From a virus, in IMG/VR virus record IMGVR_UViG_3300041964_000040, positions 1 to 20,047 of that record: a DNA stretch of 20,047 bases. One strand, written 5' to 3'. The translations under genes and the position numbers were made by a program. Below, piece by piece: positions 1 to 6,626 of this stretch. The notes beneath the pieces are model-generated. The model saw only the letters and a program-made list of their open reading frames with translations, ran no database searches and was not told the DNA's origin. Within the stretch, counting starts at the first letter, position 1. Each line of letters opens with the position of its first letter.

Positions 1-1009
1 GGATGCCTTTGACGAGGAAGCCGCCGCCATCGGGCGCTGGCTTGATGTGCTTCTCCTCGATGTGGGCGCGGCGGGAATCCGGCGCGCGCGTCGTCGTCTT
101 GTTGCTGGTGCGTAGCGCGATCGCTTCGACGGCAAAGAGCGGATCGTCAGCGGCGACGCGGATCCACTTGTCCGGGTCGGCGGCTTCCTTCCAGAAGGTG
201 AGGCGCTGGTAACCGTGACACTCCGGGCAGGGCACGTAGCAATGCTCCTGACTGCCGGCGAGGAATTCGCCCCACGTCAGGCCGCTCTGCCGAAACGGCG
301 TGGAGTTCCGGACGATCTTTCGCGTGTCTTCGAACTGCGACGATCGCGCCTCGGCTTCTTCTGTGGGCGTTGGCCCGTCGGCGCCGCCGTTCGGGATACG
401 GTCCTGCTCGTTGATCTGGACCAGCTCGCCCTGGCGGCCGCCGAAGTCGGTGATGCTGCCGGCGCCGAGGATCGAGAAGACGCAGGTCTTGAAGGTCTTC
501 TCGAGGACGGTCCAAAGCTCCTTGCTCTTATGCAGCGCGACTTCGCGAACGGCCACGCACGCGAGCAGGTAAGGATTGATCTCGCGGTGACTGACGCTCT
601 TCGCCGTCTTGTTCGTGGGATCGATCCAAAGGATGGGCCCGGGCCAGCGCGCGATCTTCTCGAGGACCAGGCAGATGCCGAAGAAGAGCGTGCCGCCGAT
701 ACGCGCCGACTTGCAGATGGTGACGAAGTGAACGCGGGGGTCGGCGTACTTCTCGAGGAGGCCGCGCCACTGCGGCATGACGCCGGTATCGAGCGGACCG
801 GGGAAGCGGCTGCCGACGGACACCGGAACGATGACGTTCTGGTCGAGCCATTCCCAGATCGGCTGGATCGAGCGCGGCTTCAGGGTCGCGCGAATGAGCG
901 ACGTGAAAAGCTTGTGAGCTTTGCGGCTGACTAAAGTGGGAGGGGCCTGAGTGCCCCGATCGATCGCCGCACCGAGGCGGCTCCCACCTTCCGTGGGCTC
1001 ACTGTTCAT
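1..1009 (-). CDS. terL: Phage terminase large subunit, lambda GpA family (partial, runs off left edge)
   Basis: This encodes the ATPase/nuclease motor that cuts concatemeric phage DNA and packages it into proheads. 336 residues are visible and the C-terminal nuclease part lies beyond the window. Residues 100-107 read KSARIGGT, matching the deviant Walker A of lambda gpA (KSARVGYS) rather than a classical GxxxxGKT. INEQDRIP at about 199-206 takes the place of the usual DE-x-DR acidic motif. Near residue 250 a VPCPEC segment followed by LTFW is the conserved Cys-pair region of GpA proteins. The frame is open from an ATG at 1009, which overlaps the stop of the small-subunit frame by 11 bases, the usual terS-terL arrangement. 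Family assignment is strong; the gene is partial only because the window ends. Confidence 0.9.
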   Translation of the reverse strand, partial: MNSEPTEGGSRLGAAIDRGTQAPPTLVSRKAHKLFTSLIRATLKPRSIQPIWEWLDQNVIVPVSVGSRFPGPLDTGVMPQWRGLLEKYADPRVHFVTICKSARIGGTLFFGICLVLEKIARWPGPILWIDPTNKTAKSVSHREINPYLLACVAVREVALHKSKELWTVLEKTFKTCVFSILGAGSITDFGGRQGELVQINEQDRIPNGGADGPTPTEEAEARSSQFEDTRKIVRNSTPFRQSGLTWGEFLAGSQEHCYVPCPECHGYQRLTFWKEAADPDKWIRVAADDPLFAVEAIALRTSNKTTTRAPDSRRAHIEEKHIKPAPDGGGFLVKGI

Positions 1010-1526
1010 CGTCGGCGACCTGCAGGTAATCGCACTGCTCGAGCGTGCGCAGAACGAGATCCACTTCCGACTGCAGCGTTTGCTCGATGTCGAAGTACTC
1101 GACGGATGCTGTCTTCGCGTCCGACATGGCCCGCTCGACTGCGGCGAACTGCTTCTCGGTAAGCTGCGATCGCAGCATGTTGAGAACGGCCGTGCGCGCG
1201 CGGCTCAGGATCTTGCCGGCGCCGCGGCTTGGCAGCGCATTCAGCGAACTCCGGAACTGGACAAACGTGGGACCAAGCGCGGCCTCGAACTCCGCAATCG
1301 GCAGCTGCAGCTTCTTCGCTTCGGCGAGCTTGAACTTTGCGGTCTCGAGCTTGTGCCGTCGCTCCTCGAGATCGAGTTGGCGCGCGTCTAACGAGTTAGC
1401 GTCGGCGTTGTTTGCACCGCGGCCTCTGACGCCGCAGTCGCTGATGAGCTGACGCCACTCGGAAACACACTTGCGACCGTCGCTCCGGAGAGCGCGGCCT
1501 TGTTCTCCTTGATGAGATCCGCGTGT
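999..1526 (-). pseudogene. terS: Terminase small subunit, C-terminal half (shifted frame)
   Basis: This open frame follows a TGA at 1529-1527 and ends inside the terL start. It has no ATG, GTG or TTG before an internal ATG well into the protein (NMLRSQ). From about 1390 downward it is clearly protein-like: a charged helix (LDLEERRHKLETAKFKL) and then a helical domain ending LEQCDYLQVADDEQ, the layout of the C-terminal, large-subunit-binding part of Nu1-like small terminases. It is in the -1 frame relative to the upstream gene at 1388-1837, which carries the expected DNA-binding half. The two most likely form one protein of roughly 270 residues interrupted by a one-base deletion, or made by frameshifting. 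Confidence 0.65.
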
Positions 1527-1837
1527 TCATCGCGGAAGTTCTGGAGCGTGCGTCGATCGAGCGGGATGGCATCAGCGAGCTCGTTCCAATTCTGCACGAA
1601 CGTGAGCCCAGCGGCGCCGTCATCCAGTTCTGACGAAAGCCGCGCGCGCTGCGCGCCGGTAAGCGTGCCGCCACCGAGTGCTTTCTTCCGGATGTTCTGC
1701 TTTTCGCTTTTGAGCGCAACGAGATCGAGGAAACGCTCGTCGTCTTCCGTTAGATCAACCGCCGATCCGCTCGAGGTCGCCGCGGCAAGTTTCGCCTGCA
1801 GGATCTTGAGCCGAGATTTCTCCTGGGCGTTGAGCAC
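1388..1837 (-). CDS. terS: Terminase small subunit, N-terminal DNA-binding half
   Basis: 149 residues from a GTG at 1837; no ATG is available after the in-frame TAA upstream. The part around residues 82-103 (ELADAIPLDRRTLQNFRDE) looks like the winged-helix recognition region of Nu1-type small terminase subunits, which bind cos/pac DNA and recruit the large subunit. Residues 1-60 are charged and helical. The last 30 residues become low-complexity Ser/Ala/Thr and end abruptly, which suggests that the reading has left the true frame; the C-terminal domain continues in the -1 frame just downstream. Just upstream of 1837 a different frame also reads plausibly (KRTKTGAKAV), so the N-terminus may be disturbed too. 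Confidence 0.6.
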   Translation of the reverse strand: MLNAQEKSRLKILQAKLAAATSSGSAVDLTEDDERFLDLVALKSEKQNIRKKALGGGTLTGAQRARLSSELDDGAAGLTFVQNWNELADAIPLDRRTLQNFRDEHADLIKENKAALSGATVASVFPSGVSSSATAASEAAVQTTPTLTR

Positions 1838-1947
1838 GCCGGAGCGCCGGTAGTCAACGCCGGAGCCGGCGGGTGAACCGCTTTAGCGCCCGTCTTTGTG
1901 CGTTTTCTGATGGCTAACACTCTCGTCTCTGCCTCAGACTGGGCTCC

Positions 1948-2232
1948 ATGAGAATCTCCGAGATGGACTTCAACGATCAGGACGTGGATCTCGACTTTCA
2001 CGAGTTCGACCACTGCAAATTCACTAACTGCAGGCTGATCATTCACGGCCACGGGCCGGTGAACCTTTCGGTCTGCCACTTTGACGGCTGCTCGGTGGTC
2101 GCTGCAGACGCGGCGATGCAGACCTTGGTATTACTGTCGATGATGTATCAAGGCGGGTTTACCAATGCTGTGGACGGATTCATCGATAGCGTCCGGACCG
2201 GAAGGTTCCCGAGAATAGAGCCTAAGAAGTAG
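1948..2232 (+). CDS. Small hypothetical protein with pentapeptide-like Phe/Cys pattern
   Basis: 94 residues on the plus strand, against the direction of the surrounding operon. The first 55 residues are rich in alternating F, C and N (FDHCKFTNCRLI, then VCHFDGCSVV), giving a short beta-ladder look similar to pentapeptide-repeat proteins. The second half (QTLVLLSMMYQGGF) is helical. I associate this pattern with a small family of hypothetical bacterial proteins, but its function is unknown to me. It sits between the terminase and the radical SAM gene with its own orientation, so it is probably a moron (an independently transcribed cargo gene). It starts at an ATG with a weak ribosome-binding site. 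Confidence 0.7.
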   Translation: MRISEMDFNDQDVDLDFHEFDHCKFTNCRLIIHGHGPVNLSVCHFDGCSVVAADAAMQTLVLLSMMYQGGFTNAVDGFIDSVRTGRFPRIEPKK

Positions 2233-2271
2233 CGGGACTTTTCGCCTCGGCCGGCCCTACAATGAGGGACC

Positions 2272-2473
2272 ATGGAAATACGCTCATTCTTCGATACGAA
2301 TCTGGAGATCCTTAACCGCGAGGCGAACAAGGATACAGGTCCCAACGACCTCAATAAATCGGACCCAATCCAATCCAATCTTTACAGCGGGCTGGCAATG
2401 CTGGCCGTCGAGCTGCATGCGCAAAGAAATTGCAGAGATCAAAGCCGCAGTAACAAAGCGAGAATTCCCGTAG
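2272..2473 (+). CDS. Small hypothetical protein, probably one frame change near 2415
   Basis: The ATG at 2272 is preceded by GAGGGACC. The first ~50 residues (MEIRSFFDTNLEIL onward) are well formed. The uninterrupted frame then runs on to 2583, becoming Cys/Arg-rich and overlapping the convergent radical SAM gene by over 100 bases. If one base is skipped near 2415, the protein instead ends MRKEIAEIKAAVTKREFP with a TAG at 2471-2473, two bases before the end of the neighbouring gene. That ending is a clean charged helix and gives a sensible gene boundary, so I take it as the true product (about 66 residues). TACAAT at 2258-2263 resembles a -10 box. Function unknown; moron-like, as for the gene before it. 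Confidence 0.55.
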
Positions 2474-2474
2474 G

Positions 2475-3494
2475 TTACAGCACCACCGCGCCTGCGTGTT
2501 GCTGCGACTCCCACCAGGCGCGCGTGCGTGGTGTCACGTATTGCAGGAAGCGAAGCTTGCCGCCTGAATCGTGGGTGAAGTGAGCGAGGAATGTGTGGCG
2601 TGCATACTGTTCCCACTGCTCGCGATCGCGCACCGAGTTCAGCATATCGGCTTCCTGTTCGAACCCGCCCCTGTGCAGCGCGTTGACCGTGCGCGTCATG
2701 GATTCACCCCGGACGTTCAGCACTTCCGCCCAAACGTGCTCGCAGCGATCAGCACGGATCGCTTCGTTCATCTGCCGCGCGAACTTGTAGTAGTCAGGTT
2801 GCGGCAAGCTGGGGCAGATCATCCCGAACGTGCGGTAGCCGTGGTCCTGTAACCAATGCAGCGAGGCCAGGCGTTTCGAGACAAGCGCGGTGCCTTCCTC
2901 GAAGACCTTCGCGAGCTGGTCATCAAGCGTGCCTGTGCTGACGCCATATATCATCCGATCACGATGCGTTGATAACTGCTCCGCGATCTTTGGCAGCAGG
3001 TTCGATTTCGAGAGCAAGCGAATGTCCCAGTTGGTCAGCTCGAGGATGACGCGACACGCTTCAACCGTCTCGCGGACCAACTCCATGTTCGCGGCGACGT
3101 CGACGAGCGGTGAGCTGTAGATCACCCGGGTGTCTGCCGGGTCTTTGAACTTCGGCCGGCCGGCGCGATCGGTGAGCTCCGCCCGCAAGCGCGCGATCGC
3201 GCCGCTGCGACGGATGACGATATCCTCGTGCGGCGCCGTGATGCCGTGCTTCGCGAGATACGGCTTCTGCTTGTCCATCATGTCGGGGACGTAGCAGAAG
3301 CTGCAGGTGTAAGCGCACGCGGTGCCGGTGCTGAAGGTGAGGCCGTCGCAGAGAAGCTTGTGACCGAACTTCGACTCGAAGTTGATGACGGTCTTCGCGG
3401 GGATCTCGTGCACGGGTTTGCCGTTCATCGTGGCGCGAGGACTACCGTAAATGTTTACGGTATCGGGACCGTTGAAGAGATCGGGCTGGTTCAT
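2475..3494 (-). CDS. Radical SAM protein, spore-photoproduct-lyase-like (COG1533 type)
   Basis: 339 residues. Cys60, Cys64 and Cys67 form the CxxxCxxC motif (CAYTCSFC followed by Tyr) that holds the SAM-binding 4Fe-4S cluster. The spacing and the rest of the barrel (VIYSSPLVD, VILELTNWDI, RMIYGVSTGT) recall the DNA repair photolyase/SplB-like group. Enzymes of this group use a 5'-deoxyadenosyl radical; the substrate here is unknown and could be DNA, RNA or a protein. I chose the ATG at 3494: it overlaps the upstream ATPase stop as ATGA and has AAAGG before it. A GTG at 3524 would add ten residues. Tight coupling to the AAA+ gene suggests a shared task. Family confident, role open. Confidence 0.85.
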   Translation of the reverse strand: MNQPDLFNGPDTVNIYGSPRATMNGKPVHEIPAKTVINFESKFGHKLLCDGLTFSTGTACAYTCSFCYVPDMMDKQKPYLAKHGITAPHEDIVIRRSGAIARLRAELTDRAGRPKFKDPADTRVIYSSPLVDVAANMELVRETVEACRVILELTNWDIRLLSKSNLLPKIAEQLSTHRDRMIYGVSTGTLDDQLAKVFEEGTALVSKRLASLHWLQDHGYRTFGMICPSLPQPDYYKFARQMNEAIRADRCEHVWAEVLNVRGESMTRTVNALHRGGFEQEADMLNSVRDREQWEQYARHTFLAHFTHDSGGKLRFLQYVTPRTRAWWESQQHAGAVVL

Positions 3495-4219
3495 GCTGCC
3501 TTTCTTCCGCGCATCGTTTGCCACGCGCGCTTCGACGCTTCGCTCTTCGTAGGATCGATGACGACGGTCGGTGTCTTCGGCCGGCGCCGAACGCTGCCGA
3601 AGGTGCGGAAGCTGTTAGCATCGAGCAGCGCGGCGCGCACGTTTCCACAACTGCCGGCGGCGATGAAGTTCGCGGTGGCGCGTGGGACCTTCCATTTGCT
3701 GACGAGCCAGGCGGCGAGCTCGTCGGCTTCCGGTGGATCCACTTGTGCCAGCTCGAACCGAGTCTGGAATCGCTCGGTGAGTGTGGCCAGGTCAAGATTG
3801 CTCGAGCCGATGACGGCTGTGCGCTCGGGCAACTCGTCCAGATAGGTGAGCATCAGGTCCTGTGCGAGCTGCGGGATGAGGTCGGCTTCCTCGATGAGCT
3901 TAACCTTCCAGCCGCCGAAGAGTGAGCCGTAGCAGCTCGACTGCTGCCATTGCCTAACGACTTCAATGGTGAGGTTGCGGCCGTTGACCTTCTCGATGTC
4001 GATCGCTCCGGCCGCGAGCTGGCGCGCGATCATCTGCGCGATCGTGGTCTTACCGGCGCCGAACGTTCCGCAGAGGAGAAGCTTAAGCCGCTTATAATGC
4101 GGCAAGCTGGCGATGAGGGACTGCGCGATCGCGCGCGCTGGTCCGATGAGATCAGCCGGTGTTTCCGGCCGGTAGTCGTCAGGCGTTCCCTGACTTTTTG
4201 CGTGTCTGCTTTTTTGCAT
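3491..4219 (-). CDS. AAA+ ATPase, clamp-loader-like
   Basis: 242 residues with a complete AAA+ core. Walker A is GTFGAGKT at 51-58, Walker B is KVKLIEEAD at 105-113 (EE in place of DE), sensor 1 is Asn141 in VIGSSN, and QTRF with Arg154 fits the arginine-finger region. After the core, a helical lid (DELAAWLVSKWKVP, then CGNVRAALLDA) resembles RFC/DnaX clamp-loader subunits. It could load or remodel a protein on phage DNA, or drive the neighbouring radical SAM enzyme. The ATG at 4219 is preceded by AAGAGTAACCC, one of three copies of a shared leader, and lies inside the 3' end of the HTH gene (41-base overlap). The stop overlaps the next start as ATGA. Confidence 0.85.
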   Translation of the reverse strand: MQKSRHAKSQGTPDDYRPETPADLIGPARAIAQSLIASLPHYKRLKLLLCGTFGAGKTTIAQMIARQLAAGAIDIEKVNGRNLTIEVVRQWQQSSCYGSLFGGWKVKLIEEADLIPQLAQDLMLTYLDELPERTAVIGSSNLDLATLTERFQTRFELAQVDPPEADELAAWLVSKWKVPRATANFIAAGSCGNVRAALLDANSFRTFGSVRRRPKTPTVVIDPTKSEASKRAWQTMRGRKAA

Positions 4220-4541
4220 GGGTTACTCTTTTGGCTCTGGCCCCGATTGCAGTCGGTGAAGGTAATTGAGCCTTCGGGCGCGTTTCCTTTCGGTTACTCG
4301 GGAGCGATGCGCCGGCCGGATTTTTCTTTCCGCTCCCGAGGTTGAGATCAATCCGCTGCGCGACCGTGGCGAGCGCCAGGCCACGCGGGCCGTGGCGACC
4401 TTGCTCCCAATCGATGTAGGTCTTCAGCGGCACGCCCAGGCGCGCAGCTGCATCGGATTGGGTGAAGTCGCCGCGGCCGTCGTTCGCGTCGTCGACGCGT
4501 CGCCAGGCTTTCAGCTGAGCGGAGATGATCACGGTTTGCAT
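4179..4541 (-). CDS. XRE-type helix-turn-helix protein
   Basis: 120 residues from an ATG at 4541. Residues about 27-60 form the helix-turn-helix: FTQSDAAARLGVPLKTYIDW followed by EQGRHGPRG, a typical XRE/Cro layout in which a recognition helix precedes a W-E-x-G segment. The remaining 55 residues are Lys/Arg-rich and look disordered, so this half may bind DNA non-specifically or be an extended tail. Likely a phage transcription regulator acting inside the early operon. It starts 12 bases after the small zinc-ribbon gene and overlaps the AAA+ gene start by 41 bases. Confidence 0.75.
   Translation of the reverse strand: MQTVIISAQLKAWRRVDDANDGRGDFTQSDAAARLGVPLKTYIDWEQGRHGPRGLALATVAQRIDLNLGSGKKNPAGASLPSNRKETRPKAQLPSPTAIGARAKRVTHAKKQTRKKSGNA
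4220..4256 (-). promoter_or_regulatory. Shared leader element, copy A
   Basis: In transcript direction a small hairpin CCGA-CTGCAA-TCGG (4256-4243) is followed 23 bases later by the ATG of the AAA+ gene, with AAGAGTAACCC immediately before that ATG. The stem is only 4 bp, but the 6-base loop is identical to the loops of copies B and C. This copy lies within the 3' coding part of the HTH gene. Confidence 0.5.
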
Positions 4542-4553
4542 AGATACGGAACT

Positions 4554-4802
4554 TCAGTGCGTCTGACCACGATTGTTTCGGTCGCAGGAATCGCACACTC
4601 CGGATTTGTCTTCTGACGGCTGGCCGCAGAAGCGGCAGCGGATATCGAGCAGCGTTTCGATACAGCACTCGACGCACACGACGGAGTCGCTGTCGTCGAA
4701 CGCGCTGGCGTCGTGAAGCGTTCCGACTACAGGCGCGTCGGGATCTTCTTGCTGCAGGAGCTCGATCAACTCGCGCACCGTCGGCAGGTCGGTCGTGATC
4801 AT
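4554..4802 (-). CDS. Small protein with C-terminal zinc ribbon
   Basis: 82 residues. The start is the ATG at 4802, chosen because it overlaps the previous stop as ATGA and has AAAGGCG upstream. The first 45 residues (TVRELIELLQQEDPDAPVVG) match the small phage-protein pattern of an ELIELLQ-type helix followed by a short beta strand. The C-terminus has two Cys pairs, CRFC and CDSC, spaced as a zinc ribbon, plus an extra VECC segment. Biochemical role unknown; it may be a nucleic-acid or protein adaptor. Confidence 0.7.
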   Translation of the reverse strand: MITTDLPTVRELIELLQQEDPDAPVVGTLHDASAFDDSDSVVCVECCIETLLDIRCRFCGQPSEDKSGVCDSCDRNNRGQTH

Positions 4803-5032
4803 GACGCATCGCCTTTCGATTGCGCACGGCGCGTGGCTGCGGCTTTGAGCGCGGCTGCTCGTCGCGGGTTGATTGTGGCGGGCGCAGGATCGGGCGCGGT
4901 GGTGGCGATAGTGGCGCGTGGAATGGGCTGCGTGGCGCGCGGTGCTTTGATGCACCGCACGCCGAACGCTTCCCACGCCGCGAGACTGCGCGCCGGTGCG
5001 ACCGGCGGAAGTGGCGTGCGTGAGGATTTCAT
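4799..5032 (-). CDS. Hypothetical small Ala/Pro-rich protein
   Basis: 77 residues from an ATG at 5032 with GAG upstream; a GTG at 5038 overlapping the preceding stop as GTGA is an equal alternative. Composition is Ala/Pro/Arg-rich, with an ordered patch SLAAWEAFGVRCIKAPRATQ and a basic tail. I do not recognise it. Its place within a chain of overlapping genes, and the ATGA overlap with the zinc-ribbon gene, support it being translated. Confidence 0.5.
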   Translation of the reverse strand: MKSSRTPLPPVAPARSLAAWEAFGVRCIKAPRATQPIPRATIATTAPDPAPATINPRRAAALKAAATRRAQSKGDAS

Positions 5033-5034
5033 TT

Positions 5035-5178
5035 TCACTCGAGCCAAAGAACCGCCAGCAGCATCGCGGCGCCGATCAGCTTGCCGAGCTGGTGCGCGAA
5101 GGTGCGGCGCTCCTGGCGGCAGCGATCGCGCTGCAGCTGCTCGCCGATAGTGAGGAGGACGCGCGGGCGTGTGCTCAT
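5035..5178 (-). CDS. Very small single-pass membrane protein
   Basis: 47 residues. It starts at an ATG at 5178 with a good Shine-Dalgarno site (GGAG in AAAGGAGACGC), overlapping the preceding stop as ATGA. The N-terminal half is highly charged (GEQLQRDRCRQERRTF) and the C-terminus is hydrophobic (KLIGAAMLLAVLWLE), giving one short membrane helix with a basic N-terminal side. Function unknown. The size and topology would fit a small phage membrane modulator. Confidence 0.6.
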   Translation of the reverse strand: MSTRPRVLLTIGEQLQRDRCRQERRTFAHQLGKLIGAAMLLAVLWLE

Positions 5179-5423
5179 GCGTCTCCTTTCTCTTCGATCG
5201 TTTCCGCTACGACGGAGAAGGTCACGCGGCCGATGCCGGTGATTCCCCTCGCCCATTCCTTTAGCTTCGTCTCGGCTGCTGCCTGACTCTTCATGAACGG
5301 CGTGCGGTGAATGATGCCGTTCCCATCCGTGTACGAGACCGCGACTTCGCGGCTGTGCTTCAGCTTGTGAGCTGTGATGCGGAGCCGCAGATGCTCCGTC
5401 TTTGGTTTGCCTGATAGCGGCAT
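5175..5423 (-). CDS. Hypothetical small beta-rich protein
   Basis: 82 residues from an ATG at 5423, preceded by AGAAGGAGTAACC (leader copy B). Alternating strands are visible (EHLRLRITAH, REVAVSYTDGNG, VTFSVVAETIEE) with a helix between (AAAETKLKEWARG). I do not recognise a family. The strong leader hairpin and good ribosome-binding site suggest it is well and separately regulated; downstream small genes are coupled to it through ATGA overlaps. Confidence 0.65.
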   Translation of the reverse strand: MPLSGKPKTEHLRLRITAHKLKHSREVAVSYTDGNGIIHRTPFMKSQAAAETKLKEWARGITGIGRVTFSVVAETIEEKGDA

Positions 5424-5471
5424 GGTTACTCCTTCTGGTTAGGCGCGGCCCCGTTGCAGCGAGGCCGCGCC
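5424..5471 (-). promoter_or_regulatory. Shared leader element, copy B
   Basis: The strongest copy. A perfect 9-bp stem, GGCGCGGCC (5442-5450) with GGCCGCGCC (5463-5471), encloses a loop in which CG pairs present the same six bases as copies A and C (TTGCAG on the plus strand, CUGCAA in the RNA). The stem ends 18 bases before the ATG at 5423, and GGAGTAACC precedes that ATG. It is intergenic, after the DUF932 gene. It could also act as a transcription attenuator, but no T-run follows the stem. Confidence 0.6.
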
Positions 5472-5486
5472 GTGGTGGTTTGCTGG

Positions 5487-6458
5487 TTAGTTTGCGCCGA
5501 CGCCTTTGGCGAGGTCCTGGGCGATGGTGAAGGCGCGTTGCTTCACTTCCGCGCCGCGGCCGCTGACGAGGAACCCGAGGTTCTCGCCGGTCTTGTCGTG
5601 ATCGACGTACTCGGTGACCGCGTTGTATGCGCCCCATAGGGAACCGCGCACGCCTTTGATGTCGTGACCGCGTCCGGTGTCGTGCAGCTCGAGCACGCGG
5701 TTTACGGCCTTCGCGGTGATCGGCGCGAGGTCTTCGGCTTTCACGCCGTCGCCCGCGATGACGCGGAGCGTGTAGGAGCGCAGCGCCTTCTCGGTGAGCT
5801 GCTTCTTCACGAATCCGCGGAATGTCTGCTGAATGTCGGTGTAGTAGATGCCCGCCTGCTTCAGCAGTTTGCCGGCGATCTCCAGCTTTCCGGAGACGTC
5901 GCCGATGTGTTGCACGCGCACTTCCGACTGGGTGCCACGCAGCGCCGCATTGAGCGTGTTCTGGCAGACAACGCGGATCGGGGTGAACCGTGCGCGCACT
6001 GCTTCGCTCGTGTCGTGGCCGTTTGTCAGCAGCAGGTACTTGCCGACCACGTCGTCACCGATGATGCGGAAGTCGCCCGGCAGCTTCGCGAGCAACCAGA
6101 CGCGCTCCCCTTTGCCGAGCACGCCCGCGACTTCGTAACGCGCTTTGTCTTTTCCGAAGATGCCGTCAAAGAATGCGAAGGCCTCGCGGTTCTGCAGCGG
6201 CTGGTAGAAGTCGGTCACAATGCCGAGCACGTCCTGCGTGTCGGTGCGTCGGATCGCGAACCGGTTCGGGATGATCACCTTTGAATCGGCGACGGCGATC
6301 GGCGTCTTCTCGACGGTGAAGTCGAGCCCGCCCTTTTTCAGCGCGGTCTTTGAATCGAAGGCGCCGTCAACTTTGGTGCCGAGGCGATGCCACGGGGTCT
6401 CCCCCGCGTAGACGATCGCTGCGGTTCCATCTGCTTTTGTGTTTAGATTATGTGCCAT
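5487..6458 (-). CDS. DUF932 phage/plasmid-like protein
   Basis: 323 residues, the usual full length for DUF932 (TIGR03299) proteins, which are common on phages and plasmids and whose biochemical role is not established. Diagnostic features are the N-terminal ETPWHRLGT segment (residues 20-28), the long beta-rich core, and an RVVCQNTL motif near residue 163 typical of the family. The C-terminus carries SLWGAYNAVTEYVDH, also conserved in these proteins. The start is the ATG at 6458 within GAGTAACCATGG, behind leader copy C. It stands alone between two leaders, so it may be translated independently of its neighbours. Confidence 0.88.
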   Translation of the reverse strand: MAHNLNTKADGTAAIVYAGETPWHRLGTKVDGAFDSKTALKKGGLDFTVEKTPIAVADSKVIIPNRFAIRRTDTQDVLGIVTDFYQPLQNREAFAFFDGIFGKDKARYEVAGVLGKGERVWLLAKLPGDFRIIGDDVVGKYLLLTNGHDTSEAVRARFTPIRVVCQNTLNAALRGTQSEVRVQHIGDVSGKLEIAGKLLKQAGIYYTDIQQTFRGFVKKQLTEKALRSYTLRVIAGDGVKAEDLAPITAKAVNRVLELHDTGRGHDIKGVRGSLWGAYNAVTEYVDHDKTGENLGFLVSGRGAEVKQRAFTIAQDLAKGVGAN

Positions 6459-6496
6459 GGTTACTCTGTTTTGATTGTGCGCCGTTGCAGCGGCGC
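6459..6496 (-). promoter_or_regulatory. Shared leader element, copy C
   Basis: Hairpin with a perfect 6-bp stem GCGCCG (6479-6484) and CGGCGC (6491-6496) around the loop TTGCAG (CUGCAA in the transcript). It ends 20 bases before the DUF932 ATG, and AGAGTAACC immediately precedes the start codon. It lies in a 168-base gap between the Rossmann-protein stop (6627) and the DUF932 start. The rest of that gap shows no gene that I can support. Confidence 0.6.
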
Positions 6497-6626
6497 GGGT
6501 TTGTTTTGGTTGCCCCGATGTTCTCTCGGGATGTGGTGAAGATACGGGACTTCAGTATCTCGCGCGAGTCTTTTCCGCAGGAAATTTTCGCGAGGGAAGA
6601 CGGCGGAAAGACGCCGCCGGAGCGGA

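Noticed and set aside
215-934. Plus-strand open frame over the terminase
   Set aside because: Antisense of terL, which shows family motifs; the long frame comes from GC-rich codon use.
1407-1413. AAACAAC slippery heptamer (minus strand) in the small-terminase overlap
   Set aside because: The heptamer is out of phase with the upstream frame (codons read CAA ACA ACG), so it does not fit simple -1 slippage.
4292-4299. Another GAGTAACC (minus strand)
   Set aside because: Inside the HTH coding sequence with no hairpin of the shared type and no start codon after it.
5664-6284. Plus-strand open frame over DUF932
   Set aside because: Shadow of a full-length recognised gene; composition is Arg/Ala/His-rich without motifs.
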